DNA of 64,000 nt from contig NZ_CP130945.1 of the NCBI RefSeq assembly GCF_050389805.1, positions 1,984,001 to 2,048,000 of the forward strand. The letters are read 5' to 3'. A model generated the notes under the pieces. It saw only the letters and a list, made by a program, of their open reading frames with translations, had not been told where the DNA came from and did no database searches. The stretch comes from Bacillus_BD sp050389805. Its GTDB lineage: Bacteria > Bacillota > Bacilli > Bacillales > Cytobacillaceae. Position numbers and translations under genes: made by a program. How positions within the stretch are numbered: the stretch's first letter is position 1; the number at the start of each line of letters is the position of its first letter. This document shows, one piece after another, positions 16,606 to 26,185 of the stretch.

Positions 16606-18231
16606 CTAAGCTTGTGCTACTGCAAGTTGCTGTAAGGTTTGCTTTCCATTCTCTACGTTGAATGAAGCACGGGTTTGAATAGGGGCGCCTGGTCTATTGA
16701 CATATGGAAGCACCATAAAATCGGTTTGCCAGTTTTCTGGAGTTACGGTACAGCGTACATATCCGCGTTGATTGTTATTAAATTTAATATGCGGGTTTTC
16801 AGCAAGGGCAAGTTTTAAGGAATTATTGCTATCTGCGCCATTCCCTCCTGATGAAATGGATGTGCCAACAAACTCTACTCCGAGATTAGCTGAATTCGGA
16901 TCATTGAAATCAGCTTTTATTTCATTCGCCCAGTTGTTGTGTTGATCACCAGTCAAAACGACAAGATTGGAAATCCCTTTTTCTTGGACAAAATGTAAAA
17001 TACGGTCTCGTGTAGCCGAATATCCATCCCATTTGTCCATATTTATTTCCTCTTCAACCCCTAATTTGTTATCTCGCTTTGCAAAAAACACCTGCTGTGC
17101 AAGAACATTCCACTTAGCCTGTGAAGTTCCTAACTTATCTAATAACCATTGCTCTTGTTGTTCACCTAAAATGCTGCGGTTTGGGTCCATGGATTCTGGT
17201 GATGGCTTCTGCCAAACACTGTAATTGACGAGTGTGTCTCTAAACTGACGTGTGTCTAGTACATTAAAATCAACTAAATTCCCAAAAGACAACTGTCTGT
17301 ATAATTGGATACTATTTTCATCTGGGAACGAGGTCCGTCGAAGCGGCATATGTTCATAATAGGCTTGAAAGGCAAGTGCTCTTCGTTTTAAGAAATCCTC
17401 GCGTGATTGTTTGTGTGGATCTTGAGGAACTTCTCCAGCCCAGTTGTTATCGACCTCATGATCATCAAATACAACAATCCATGGGAAGCTGGCATGTGCT
17501 GCCTGTAAATCACTGTCTAACTTATATAAAGCATAACGATTTCTGTAATCTTCAAGCGTGTAAATTTCGGGGTAAACCTCTTTGTTCGGTCGAACGTTTG
17601 AGCTATGCTTTCCTTCGTAAATATAATCACCTAAATGGACCACTAAATCTAGGTCATCCTTGGCCATATGTTGGTAAGCAGTGTAAAAGCCTGCTTGCCA
17701 GTTCTGGCAGGAAGCGAAGGCGAAACTTAGTTTATCTAATGGACTGCCGTAAGCTGGAGCTGTCTTTGTTTTGCCAGCTGGACTAAAATGATCTTGGCTT
17801 TTGAAACGGTAGTAATACCATGTAGAAGGTTTTAAGCCCTCCACTTCTACATGAACGGAATGGGCAAGTTGAGGTTTGGATAGTTCGGTTCCTCTTTTTA
17901 CGACATGATTAAAATCTTCATCAAGAGAAACCTCCCATTGCACAGGGAAAGGGTGGCTTGGCATGCCTCCTCCATTTAGAGGGTCAGGTGCAAGTCTTGT
18001 CCATAAAACCACACTATCAGGTAGTGGGTCACCGGAAGCGATTCCTAGAGTAAATGGATAAGCTAGATTGCTAGAATTAGAGGACGCAGAAGATTCAGCG
18101 GATGCAAAATTGACGGGTAATGTATTCATCAATGTAGCACCTAATGCAATTCCTACTCCCTTTCCGGTTGTTTTTAAAAAATTTCTACGACCAACCTCGT
18201 CTGTAAAATGATGATTTTCCTTTTCTGTCAT
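16606..18231 (-). CDS. phoD: Secreted PhoD-family alkaline phosphatase/phosphodiesterase (Tat substrate)
   Basis: The N-terminus has a Tat signal, GRRNFLKTTGKGVGIALG. The 541-residue protein shows the PhoD pattern: an N-terminal domain (PFTLGIASGDPLPDSVVLWT), then a Ca/Fe active site with CQNW, VVHLGDYIYEG, VVFDDHEVDNNWAG and LTGDQHNNWANEI. PhoD enzymes cleave phosphodiesters and monoesters, including wall teichoic acid. It heads a likely operon with the GDPD gene, and 11-bp-spaced PhoP-like repeats lie upstream (18301-18317). B. subtilis PhoD is 583 residues, so the length fits. Confidence 0.92.
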   Translation of the reverse strand: MTEKENHHFTDEVGRRNFLKTTGKGVGIALGATLMNTLPVNFASAESSASSNSSNLAYPFTLGIASGDPLPDSVVLWTRLAPDPLNGGGMPSHPFPVQWEVSLDEDFNHVVKRGTELSKPQLAHSVHVEVEGLKPSTWYYYRFKSQDHFSPAGKTKTAPAYGSPLDKLSFAFASCQNWQAGFYTAYQHMAKDDLDLVVHLGDYIYEGKHSSNVRPNKEVYPEIYTLEDYRNRYALYKLDSDLQAAHASFPWIVVFDDHEVDNNWAGEVPQDPHKQSREDFLKRRALAFQAYYEHMPLRRTSFPDENSIQLYRQLSFGNLVDFNVLDTRQFRDTLVNYSVWQKPSPESMDPNRSILGEQQEQWLLDKLGTSQAKWNVLAQQVFFAKRDNKLGVEEEINMDKWDGYSATRDRILHFVQEKGISNLVVLTGDQHNNWANEIKADFNDPNSANLGVEFVGTSISSGGNGADSNNSLKLALAENPHIKFNNNQRGYVRCTVTPENWQTDFMVLPYVNRPGAPIQTRASFNVENGKQTLQQLAVAQA

Positions 18232-18300
18232 GTATGATTCCTCCTATCTAAGATTCAATTAAAATCATAGGTAACAATTATTAAGAGTTAATTCGAAGAT

Positions 18301-18317
18301 TATAAACATTTGGTAAA
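18301..18317 (-). promoter_or_regulatory. Candidate PhoP box upstream of phoD
   Basis: On the minus strand TTTACC and TTTATA are spaced 11 bp apart, about 70-85 bp upstream of the phoD start. Only two half-sites are clear. Confidence 0.45.
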
Positions 18318-18382
18318 TATGTCGAATTTAGTAAAATTGTAGGATGATAGAGGAACAATGTGAAATAGGGGAATAGTTCCTT

Positions 18383-18453
18383 TGAGTCAGAGGTACAGGT
18401 CCCTTGACTCACGACACCAAAAAAATGAGTCAAGGAACCAGTCCCCTTACTCA
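18383..18453. repeat. R1 palindromic repeat, full-length, slightly decayed
   Basis: TGAGTCAGAGGTACAGG...TTGACTCA, an A-rich spacer, then TGAGTCAAGGAACCAGTCCCC...ACTCA. Two hairpin units between the divergent PhoD-family genes. Confidence 0.8.
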
Positions 18454-18587
18454 TTTGTAAAATATTAATAGTTTTGTAATTAACAATTAATAGTGAACTG
18501 ATAGTATATTGATACCAAAGGTGCCCGCCCGTATATAGTACCTTTTTTATATTGTTAGAAAAGAATAATAAAGGAAGGGGTAATTGA

Positions 18588-20510
18588 ATGGATCAACATA
18601 AGAGGAATAACGTAGAGACTTCAACTCAAATGAATCATGGTAGAAGAAAACTCTTAAAAACATTTTTAGCGGGATCAGCATTATTCGCACTGGAAAGTAC
18701 AGGTATTTTGTCACCATCCCATACTCTGGCAAAAGCTGTTGGCGCCCAAAATTTGGGACATGCTCATCGCTACGAGGTGAAATATCCAATCGGTGCCGGA
18801 TTTACTCAATCTGTTGCTTCTGGTGATCCTACTCCGAAAGGTGCTATCCTTTGGACAAGAGTTAATCCAGATGTTACAGGAATCCAAGGTCTATCTGCTG
18901 ATCAATTTGATTCAAGTATGATTCAATGGTTGGCTAATAGACTTAATGCTGGAAACAGTCAACTCTCTGATCTCATTGAAACAGGACAAGTCGTAATGGT
19001 TGATATCAGTAAAACACCAGATTTCCAGCTGCCCGTTTTAACAGGATTCACGCCGATTTGGAAGGATTTTGACCATATTGTTCGTTTGGATGTTGATGGT
19101 CTGCTTGAATCATCAACCGTTTATTACTACCGATTTATCACACAAAATGGGTACGTAAGCCAAACGGGCAGATTCAAGACCTTGCCTAAAGAAACCGATG
19201 CGGTCCCTGTAAAATTCGGTTATATCACCTGCCAGGATTATACGAATGGTTATTTTAACGCATTACACCATCTTGCTGATGAAGAAATAGATTTTGTTAT
19301 CCATGTCGGCGATTATATTTATGAATCGGTGGGGGATCCTTTATATCAAAGCCCGATAGAAGGCAGAAAAATTTTACTTCCGAGTGGCGGCACAAAGGCA
19401 AAGACATTGGACGATTACCGAACACTATATCGTACATATCGTGAGGATCAAGACCTCCAAAAGCTTCATGAAAACCATGCTATGATTGGAATTTGGGATG
19501 ACCATGAGTTTGCGAATGACACTTATTATCCAGCGATTGCTCCAGATGACAGTTTAAGTCCTGACCCTAAACGTCGTCTTGTTGCCAATCAGGTTTGGTT
19601 TGAGTATATGCCGGCAAGGGTTCAGTTTGACAAGAGCCTTCCTTTTGATCAATCCATCCGTATCTATCGTTCCTTTAAAATTGGAAGCTTAGTAGAATTG
19701 GTCATGACCGATGAACGTCTCTATCGCAGTCCTCACCCTTGTGGACCGGAAGTAATGGACAAATATTTTGCCGTAGGCTGTGAGGATATCAATAATCCAA
19801 ACCGAACCATGCTGGGTTTTGGGCAGCGGGAATGGCTTTTGGATAAGCTGACGAACTCAGAGGCAACGTGGAAAATTTGGGGAAATGAAGTTCAATTCGC
19901 CCCGTTAAAATTATTAGGACGTTACTTCAATCTTGATGCGTGGGATGGCTATGCTGCTGAACGCACATCCATTGCCAGCCATTTAAAGGCGCATCAGATT
20001 AAGAACTTAATTACGTTAACCGGCGATCTCCATACTTTTGAGGCTTCTTTAATGAAAGAAGATTATAATAAGGATCCCGATTCAGAAGCCTTTGGCGTAG
20101 AATTTATGGTAGGGTCGGTCACTTCTAGCAATTTACGAGAAGCGATTCGCAATGCTTTAAACAACCTTCCTACCAATTCTAGCCCTGTCCCTTTACCTGC
20201 TTTAGATGAGTTGATAAGTGAATTACTAGGCACATTAGGGAGTTTAAGTACGGTCACTTCCGAGTTGTTATTAGGACACGTACAAAATATCATTAAACTT
20301 GAAAATCCATCTACCAAGCTGTTCGACAGTGCCACACACGGATATGCCATTTTGGAACTTTCTCCTAGAAAGGCTGTATGGACAACCTACCAGGTCGATC
20401 AAATCGAAACCAAAGGTGCCAATAAATCCTTACACTGGCAATGTGAAGTGCCGCGAGACAAAGCGGAAATCAATGTAATGGAAAGGAACAGTTTGTTAAA
20501 TATTTTTTAA
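18588..20510 (+). CDS. Second PhoD-family phosphatase/phosphodiesterase (Tat substrate)
   Basis: GGAAGGGG lies upstream of the ATG. The N-terminus has a Tat-type signal, GRRKLLKTFLAGSALFALES. The 640-residue protein has the PhoD active-site series: SVASGDPTPKGAILWTRV, then CQDYTNGYF, FVIHVGDYIYESVG, IGIWDDHEFANDTYY and LTGDLHTFEASL. Compared with the neighbouring PhoD it carries extra segments, including a ~60-residue helical insertion near the C-terminus (LPTNSSPVPLPALDELISEL). It is divergent from the phoD-glpQ pair, and both sides likely respond to phosphate limitation. Specific substrate unknown. Confidence 0.9.
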   Translation: MDQHKRNNVETSTQMNHGRRKLLKTFLAGSALFALESTGILSPSHTLAKAVGAQNLGHAHRYEVKYPIGAGFTQSVASGDPTPKGAILWTRVNPDVTGIQGLSADQFDSSMIQWLANRLNAGNSQLSDLIETGQVVMVDISKTPDFQLPVLTGFTPIWKDFDHIVRLDVDGLLESSTVYYYRFITQNGYVSQTGRFKTLPKETDAVPVKFGYITCQDYTNGYFNALHHLADEEIDFVIHVGDYIYESVGDPLYQSPIEGRKILLPSGGTKAKTLDDYRTLYRTYREDQDLQKLHENHAMIGIWDDHEFANDTYYPAIAPDDSLSPDPKRRLVANQVWFEYMPARVQFDKSLPFDQSIRIYRSFKIGSLVELVMTDERLYRSPHPCGPEVMDKYFAVGCEDINNPNRTMLGFGQREWLLDKLTNSEATWKIWGNEVQFAPLKLLGRYFNLDAWDGYAAERTSIASHLKAHQIKNLITLTGDLHTFEASLMKEDYNKDPDSEAFGVEFMVGSVTSSNLREAIRNALNNLPTNSSPVPLPALDELISELLGTLGSLSTVTSELLLGHVQNIIKLENPSTKLFDSATHGYAILELSPRKAVWTTYQVDQIETKGANKSLHWQCEVPRDKAEINVMERNSLLNIF

Positions 20511-20534
20511 AAACACGGGAACGGGTGTTTGTTA

Positions 20535-20608
20535 TGAGTCAGAGGGACAGGTCCCGTGACTCACGGACACACCCCAAAAATGAGTCAAGGAACCTGTCCC
20601 CTTGACTC
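20535..20608. repeat. R1 palindromic repeat, full-length
   Basis: A canonical two-hairpin copy: TGAGTCAGAGGGACAGG...GTGACTCA, CGGACACACCCCAAAAA spacer, TGAGTCAAGGAACCTGTCCC...TTGACTC. It sits immediately upstream of the TTTACA/TTAACA array of the next gene. Confidence 0.88.
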
Positions 20609-20616
20609 TCGACTCA

Positions 20617-20666
20617 TTTACACAACTTAACATTTGTTTTACATAACTGTACATTTGGGTTTTACA
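20617..20666 (+). promoter_or_regulatory. Candidate PhoP operator array
   Basis: TTTACA (20617), TTAACA (20627), TTTACA (20638), TGTACA (20648) and TTTACA (20661) recur at about 10-13 bp spacing, matching tandem PhoP half-sites. A TATTAT-like -10 follows near 20674, and the gene starts at 20745. Confidence 0.7.
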
Positions 20667-20744
20667 ATGATGTTCTATTATTAGGTGATTTTGTGTTGCA
20701 AAAATCGCCAAATTAATCCAAAAAAGGAAAGGAAAGTTGTGTAA

Positions 20745-23700
20745 ATGACAAAATTGAAGAAAAGGACTAGATGGTTAAACCTGTCTATTGTTGCATCCAT
20801 CGGATTATCTCTATTCTCTCCGATACAGGATGCACAGGCAGCAGAAGTAGAAAATACTGTTTTTATTAATGAAATAGAATCGAATGATACTGTTGCAGAT
20901 ATCGATTGGATTGAAATGATTAATACGGGCAATAGTGATGTAGATATCAGTGGATGGTTTGTTACAGATGATAAAGGTTTAGAGCGTCCGGCAGAAAATA
21001 AGGAATGGCGTATTGCGGATGGTACGGTTTTAAAAGCTGGTGAAATCCTTGTTATTGAACATAGTGATGCGTTAGATAACCTGTCTTTAGGGAAAAATGA
21101 TGCTGTTAATTTGTATGATAATAGCAATACGTTAATAGATTCACATACATATACAGGTCATGCAGTGGGTACATATTCAAGGGTTCCAGACGGTAAGGGA
21201 GAATTTGTCGATCAGGAACCAACCAAAGGTAAGTTAAATATTGTAGAAAAAGAAGAGTTACCTAAACATAAATTAGTCATTAATGAGATTAATTCTTCTC
21301 CGGATGATTGGGTAGAGTTCATGAATCTAGGAACAGGAGAGATGGATCTTTCTGGTTATGAAATTCGCGATAATTCGAATGACCATCGTTGGAAATTTGC
21401 AGAAGGAACAAAACTGCAAGCAGGTGAGTTGTTTGTGGTGGATGCAAATACGGTTGGTCAAGTTTATGATGATCAGACAGGAACTTATGCTACTTGTACA
21501 TTCGAAGCAGCAATTGGTATTGGTTCAGGAGACTCTATTCGTTTATATGACAAAGAAGGAAATCTATTAGATGAATATTCCTGGACGGAGCATGCTAGTT
21601 ATGAAGGGGATGCAGCATTAGCATCATTCGGAAGATATCCAGACGGGACCGGTTCGTTTGTATTAACAAAAGAAACAAAGGGACAAAAAAATGATTGGCA
21701 TAAACCTCAGATTGTAATCAATGAAGTAGAGTCGAACGATGATGAAACGGATTGGGTTGAAATTTATAATGTAGGAACAACAACTGTAGATTTAACGGGT
21801 TGGTATTTATATGATGATGACCCAGTAGGACATGCTGCAGATATAAATCCAGTAGCAGATGGAACCGTTCTTAATCCAGGGGAATTTTATGTTTTTGATG
21901 GAAATAAGCATTTTACATTTGGCTTAGGAAAGGCTGATCAAGTTACTATTTTTAATAAAGACGGTGTGTCTATTGCTGAATATTCGTGGGATGGACATGC
22001 AAATGGTGTATACGCACGTATTCCAGATGGAACAGGCGAATTAGTAGAGTTTGTCACTTCGACTAAGGGAAAAGCAAATATTGTAACAAATGCTGTTGTC
22101 TTAAATGAAGTCCAGTCAAAAGACTCAAATGGTGGACCTGATTGGATTGAGCTTGCTAATCCAACAGGAGAAGTTTTAGATATTTCAGGAATCGTCATTA
22201 AAGACAATGATGATGAACATCAATATGTGATCCCTGAAGGTACAACCATTCCAGCAAATGGATTTCTGGTATTAACAGAAGAAACATTTGGCTTTGGTCT
22301 TGGAAAAAATGATTCTGTACGTCTGTTTGAAAATGATAGATTAATAGAAAGCACAACATGGACAGATCATACAAATCCTACTTGGGGATTGTATCCAGAT
22401 ATAACTGGAAACGAGTATAGAAATACAAAAGAAGAAACGCCTGGTGCGCCAAATAAATTTGCAGATATCCCTGAAATGATTGCATGGCCAGGTAATGGAG
22501 AAGTTGTCATTTTTGACACTGAACCAATATTTTTAGAAGATTCTTCAGGCTTGGATTTCTTTAATGGCCAATTATATGCGGTTGATAATGGTACAGGGAA
22601 GTTTTGGATTTTAGACGTTGCAAAAGATGGAAAGTTAAGCTTTGCTGAAGGCTTTGAGAACGGTAAGCGTGTTCGATTCCAAAAGGATGCAGACGATGCA
22701 AAAGCAGCAGGTCCGGATGCAGAAGGAATTACAGTAGATAAAGATGGCTTTGTTTATATTGCTTCTGAACGTGATAATAATGCTAAGGGCGTTAACTTTA
22801 ATACGATTTTGAAAGTTGATCCAAATAAAGAAGGCGCTGATTTAGTTGCATTACAGCAGTGGGATTTAACGGCTTCATTACCACAGGTTTCTGCCAATAT
22901 GGGGATTGAAGCGGTAGAATGGGTATCAAACGCAGATGTTAATGGTAAGCTTTATGACCAAAATACGAATTCTGTTTTTGATGAGGCTAATTATCCAAAT
23001 GCCATTTCAAATGGTGTGTTCTTTGTGGCATTAGAAGATAATGGTCATGTGTATGCATATGTTTTAAATGAAGATGGAAGTTCTGTACAAATTGCTGATA
23101 TTGACAGTAAGCTCGGTGGAGCAATGGCTCTTGATTATGATAATTATGATAATGTATTATGGGTTGTTGCGGATAATGGATATAATAACCGTGGGGCAAA
23201 ACTGTCATTCAATGGAGAGAAAACACCAGACATTATTCATATCATGCCTGCAAGTGGTGTCGATATTAGTGCCAATAATGAAGGATTTGCTATTGCAGAG
23301 GCAAGTTTTACGAAAGATGGACAAAGACCCGTGTATCGATTTAAAGATGGAGACAAATTTGGCGCTTTATCGATAGGTTCGATTGATTCTGATTATAAAG
23401 AAAATGGAGATAAAACAGGTGATGAAGGTACTGTAACAACAGGCAAGCCTGTTTGGGAACAAGGAAGCGATAAGGATCTAGTAATCATTGTGGATGTGGA
23501 TCATACAAAATTTAAGGATCTTTATCTAAATAATGAAAAGGTAGACAAAAAATTCTATAAAGTAGAGCAAGGTAGTACGAAGATCACACTTTTAAATAGT
23601 TATTTAAAAACACTACCTGTAGGTGAACATACACTTAGTATTGAGTTTACAGATGGCACGGTAAACACGACCTTATACATTGTTAAAGATCAAAATGAAC

Positions 23701-23909
23701 AAGATCATAACGATGACACAGCCAACAAGGATCATGATGATAAAGTCAATCATGGTGGTCAAAAGGAAGCAGAAAAGAATAACCCGGAAGGAAATAATAA
23801 ACTTCCTAATACTAGCACTCAATCATTTAACATGATTGTATTGGGATTAATCTTGATTATTACCAGTGCAGTTTTGTACTTTCTTGCAAAAAGAAGAGAA
23901 GTGAAATAG
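20745..23909 (+). CDS. Wall-anchored protein with four lamin-tail domains and a phytase-like esterase domain
   Basis: The 1054-residue protein has a signal peptide ending DAQAAE. Four lamin-tail (LTD) domains follow at about residues 35-155, 180-300, 325-440 and 455-565; each starts with an I/LNE(I/V) strand and has W(V/I)E(M/F/I/L) and a conserved DG...P...G...F turn. Residues ~590-900 (SGLDFFNGQLYAVDNGTGKFW ... GPDAEGITVDKDGFVYIASE) match the beta-propeller 'esterase-like activity of phytase' family. After a charged linker comes LPNTS, a hydrophobic helix and KRREVK, a sortase signal closer to the class D LPDTS/LPNTA type than to LPxTG. The strongest PhoP array of the window lies upstream, so a role in organic-phosphate use at the cell wall is likely. 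Confidence 0.85.
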   Translation: MTKLKKRTRWLNLSIVASIGLSLFSPIQDAQAAEVENTVFINEIESNDTVADIDWIEMINTGNSDVDISGWFVTDDKGLERPAENKEWRIADGTVLKAGEILVIEHSDALDNLSLGKNDAVNLYDNSNTLIDSHTYTGHAVGTYSRVPDGKGEFVDQEPTKGKLNIVEKEELPKHKLVINEINSSPDDWVEFMNLGTGEMDLSGYEIRDNSNDHRWKFAEGTKLQAGELFVVDANTVGQVYDDQTGTYATCTFEAAIGIGSGDSIRLYDKEGNLLDEYSWTEHASYEGDAALASFGRYPDGTGSFVLTKETKGQKNDWHKPQIVINEVESNDDETDWVEIYNVGTTTVDLTGWYLYDDDPVGHAADINPVADGTVLNPGEFYVFDGNKHFTFGLGKADQVTIFNKDGVSIAEYSWDGHANGVYARIPDGTGELVEFVTSTKGKANIVTNAVVLNEVQSKDSNGGPDWIELANPTGEVLDISGIVIKDNDDEHQYVIPEGTTIPANGFLVLTEETFGFGLGKNDSVRLFENDRLIESTTWTDHTNPTWGLYPDITGNEYRNTKEETPGAPNKFADIPEMIAWPGNGEVVIFDTEPIFLEDSSGLDFFNGQLYAVDNGTGKFWILDVAKDGKLSFAEGFENGKRVRFQKDADDAKAAGPDAEGITVDKDGFVYIASERDNNAKGVNFNTILKVDPNKEGADLVALQQWDLTASLPQVSANMGIEAVEWVSNADVNGKLYDQNTNSVFDEANYPNAISNGVFFVALEDNGHVYAYVLNEDGSSVQIADIDSKLGGAMALDYDNYDNVLWVVADNGYNNRGAKLSFNGEKTPDIIHIMPASGVDISANNEGFAIAEASFTKDGQRPVYRFKDGDKFGALSIGSIDSDYKENGDKTGDEGTVTTGKPVWEQGSDKDLVIIVDVDHTKFKDLYLNNEKVDKKFYKVEQGSTKITLLNSYLKTLPVGEHTLSIEFTDGTVNTTLYIVKDQNEQDHNDDTANKDHDDKVNHGGQKEAEKNNPEGNNKLPNTSTQSFNMIVLGLILIITSAVLYFLAKRREVK

Positions 23910-23918
23910 AAGGATAGG

Positions 23919-23947
23919 TGAGTCAAGGGGATAGGTCCCTTGACTCA
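23919..23947. repeat. R1 palindromic repeat, single hairpin, variant
   Basis: TGAGTCAAGGGGATAGG...TTGACTCA; one hairpin unit just after the wall-protein gene. Confidence 0.75.
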
Positions 23948-24011
23948 CTTAACGTCCTACTAGAATGGAAAGGAATTTTTGAAAACCAAAGGTAAATGTA
24001 TGTGAACAGAA

Positions 24012-24061
24012 AAAGTACCTGTAACTCGTCGTATTTGATTAGTTACAGGTACTTTCTTTTT
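24012..24061 (+). terminator. Rho-independent terminator after the wall-protein gene
   Basis: AAAGTACCTGTAACT pairs perfectly with AGTTACAGGTACTTT around a 14-base loop, followed by CTTTTT. Confidence 0.9.
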
Positions 24062-24284
24062 ATAAATTAATATTTTCTGGATCAAACGTGACCTCAGGTA
24101 AGGTGGCAATTATCCTGTGTGCTAATTGACGTTGGGCACCTCGACTTGTGAAGAGGGAGGGTTTGTTATTTGACCGTAGTGAAATCGTATTTAAGGGGTT
24201 TTAGCAATTCTATAAAGGAACTGCCGCTAATTAAATAAAAGAGCCTTTTCAATTAGAAAGGTGCTTACTTAAATAGCGATCGGC

Positions 24285-24308
24285 GTACAGTGCCTAGTAT
24301 AGTAAATA
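24285..24308 (+). repeat. Left subterminal inverted repeat of the IS
   Basis: Contains CAGTGCC and GTAAATA, the inverse of GGCACTG and TATTTAC at the right end. AGTGCCT (24289-24295) recurs in the downstream ncRNA at 25941-25947. Confidence 0.65.
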
Positions 24309-24408
24309 GATAAACAAATCAATAAAAAAGGCCACCATTTTCATAGTAAAATGGAAGTACCTATCACAGAACTTCCAAACTACAATTCCCTACCACAAGG
24401 AGATGAAA

Positions 24409-25815
24409 ATGATGGCGTATAACTTATTCAATCATATTCAGGGCAAAAACGGAAGTCGATGGGCACAATTTATTAAGGAAACAGGTACAGAAAATTTATT
24501 ACTAGTGGCGATTGATGCAGCGAAATACACACACAAGGCTATGATAGCTACATTTTATGGGGACATAATAGTAAAACCATTTGAATTTGACTCATCTCTA
24601 ACGGGATTTGAGATTCTTAAAAAGAAAATTCAAATTGAGGTTGAGCGCATGGGCATGAAGGCGGTAGTTGTGGGAATTGAAACAACAGGACATTATTACG
24701 AGGATCTAGTAAGAAGTTGTTTTTCCGAGAGGTATCACGTCCGCATTTTGAATGCAGCGACCACAGCTCGAGAACGAGAAGCACTTTTAAATTGGTCAAA
24801 GACCGATAACCTAGATCTCATGGCCATACTACAGTCAATCATTCACGGGCGTGGGACGTCAAACGAGCTTCCTAGCGGAGGAGTTCATACACTACAAAAA
24901 TTGACACGTGCTCGCCGTGAGTTAGTCCAAGAACAAACTGCTACTAAGAATCTTATTCGCGTTTATGTGGACCATATATTCCGTGAGTTTCAAGGGAAAA
25001 GTGTGTGGACAAAAGGAAAACGTGAACATGTACAACCGTTATCAGATCTCTGGGGAAAGTCTTCGCGCTATTTAATGCGTCATTGTCTACATCCAAGTGA
25101 CATTCTTTCCCTTGGAAAAGAGGGATTACGGGCTCTTTCGATTCGTAAAAATCTTAAATTACGAGATCAGTCAATTGAGTGTTTAGTTAATTATGCAAAA
25201 CAATCAATCTCTCAACCAAAGGAATTTGTAGAGGCAGAACAATTTTTGCTTATTCAAAGTCTCGATCGACTGGATTTAGTGGAAAAACAAATTCGATTAT
25301 TAGAAAGAAAGATTGAAGACTTATTTGTTCAAACTGAAGGAGTTGTAATCATAAGTGTTCCTGGAATTGGGGTTGTAACTGGAGCTGAATTATATGCCGA
25401 AATGGGCGATATTTCAGACTTTGACCATGCGGGGCAACTGATTAAAATGGCAGGAACTAATCCTATTGTTAAGCAATCCGGAGGAAAAAGGCCTTCTTAT
25501 TATGCAATATCTAAGCAGGGTAGGCGATCTTTCCGCAATATAACTTATCAAGTGGGAAAATCCTTAGCCGCAAATAACCCCGAAATGAAACAGAAATATC
25601 TAGCTCTAAAAGACCGTGGAAAACTTACAGGTCAGGCGTATATAGCTCTCGGAAACCGAATGATTCGTCTAGCCTTTTCTATGATTAAGCATCAAACATT
25701 ATACCGTACAGACAATCCAGACTACGTTTTATACGATCAAATTTACAAGAAACTGCATATCGCAAACGTAAAAAAATTTTATGAAAAATTTGTAGTACCG
25801 GCACAAATAGCATAG
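24409..25815 (+). CDS. IS110-family transposase (DEDD, IS1111-type)
   Basis: AAGGAG at 24397-24402 favours the ATG at 24409 (or 24412) over the ATG at 24403, which abuts that site. The ~468-residue protein has the two IS110 domains. The N-terminal RuvC-like DEDD domain begins LLLVAIDAAKYTHKAMIATF and carries VVVGIETTGHYYEDL and WSKTDNLDLMAI. The C-terminal transposase_20 domain has VVIISVPGIGVVTGAELYAEMGD (split by variable residues), then GTNPIVKQSGG and the catalytic-Ser region. IS110 recombinases use an element-encoded bridge RNA. The frame is intact, so the enzyme may be active. Confidence 0.93.
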   Translation: MMAYNLFNHIQGKNGSRWAQFIKETGTENLLLVAIDAAKYTHKAMIATFYGDIIVKPFEFDSSLTGFEILKKKIQIEVERMGMKAVVVGIETTGHYYEDLVRSCFSERYHVRILNAATTAREREALLNWSKTDNLDLMAILQSIIHGRGTSNELPSGGVHTLQKLTRARRELVQEQTATKNLIRVYVDHIFREFQGKSVWTKGKREHVQPLSDLWGKSSRYLMRHCLHPSDILSLGKEGLRALSIRKNLKLRDQSIECLVNYAKQSISQPKEFVEAEQFLLIQSLDRLDLVEKQIRLLERKIEDLFVQTEGVVIISVPGIGVVTGAELYAEMGDISDFDHAGQLIKMAGTNPIVKQSGGKRPSYYAISKQGRRSFRNITYQVGKSLAANNPEMKQKYLALKDRGKLTGQAYIALGNRMIRLAFSMIKHQTLYRTDNPDYVLYDQIYKKLHIANVKKFYEKFVVPAQIA

Positions 25816-25906
25816 ACCTTGTCGTTTATTTCAAAGTATTTTCGCCAATTTATACTTGTTAATGTCACTAGACCATTCTTTTAATTAAATTGATTTTTAA
25901 AAAATG

Positions 25907-26089
25907 GAGCTCCTCTAGGACGTTAGATCACATTGTTCTTAGTGCCTGAGGCTCTTGACCTCGTGTGCCAGCGTTATGGATCTTGTCCTGCAAGTACGAA
26001 TAATACGTGAAAATCTAAGTTTACATTTACTAGGTTGTATCCTCTGCAGGGTGAAAACGCAAGATCCCTTTCACGTTCTAGAGGAGCTC
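25907..26089 (+). ncRNA. Candidate bridge RNA / seekRNA of the IS110-family element
   Basis: A closing stem pairs GAGCTCCTCTAG (25907-25918) perfectly with CTAGAGGAGCTC (26078-26089) and continues through a G-U and ACGT/ACGT to 17 bp. Inside are two subdomains. The first has a GAGG/CCTC hairpin (25948-25962) flanked by AGTGCCT (25941-25947), identical to the left IS end, and TGCCAGCGT (25966-25974), complementary to the top strand of the right IS end (26199-26207). The second is closed by GGATCTTG (25978-25985) with CAAGATCC (26060-26067), plus CCTGCA with TGCAGG. Two loops with one matching both element ends is the logic of IS110 bridge RNAs; the position downstream of the transposase fits IS1111-type seekRNAs. 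Exact RNA ends are not determined. Confidence 0.7.
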
Positions 26090-26185
26090 TATAATAATTC
26101 TGTGATAGTTGAACTTTCTTCCAAAAAATGGAAAGTGGAGTTTTACTTAAAATCGGCCTTTTTTAGGTAAATTTCAACCTTGACT

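Noticed and set aside
25955..26170. 71-residue open frame downstream of the transposase
   Set aside because: It lies across the structured candidate ncRNA; the pairing pattern explains the region better than a protein.
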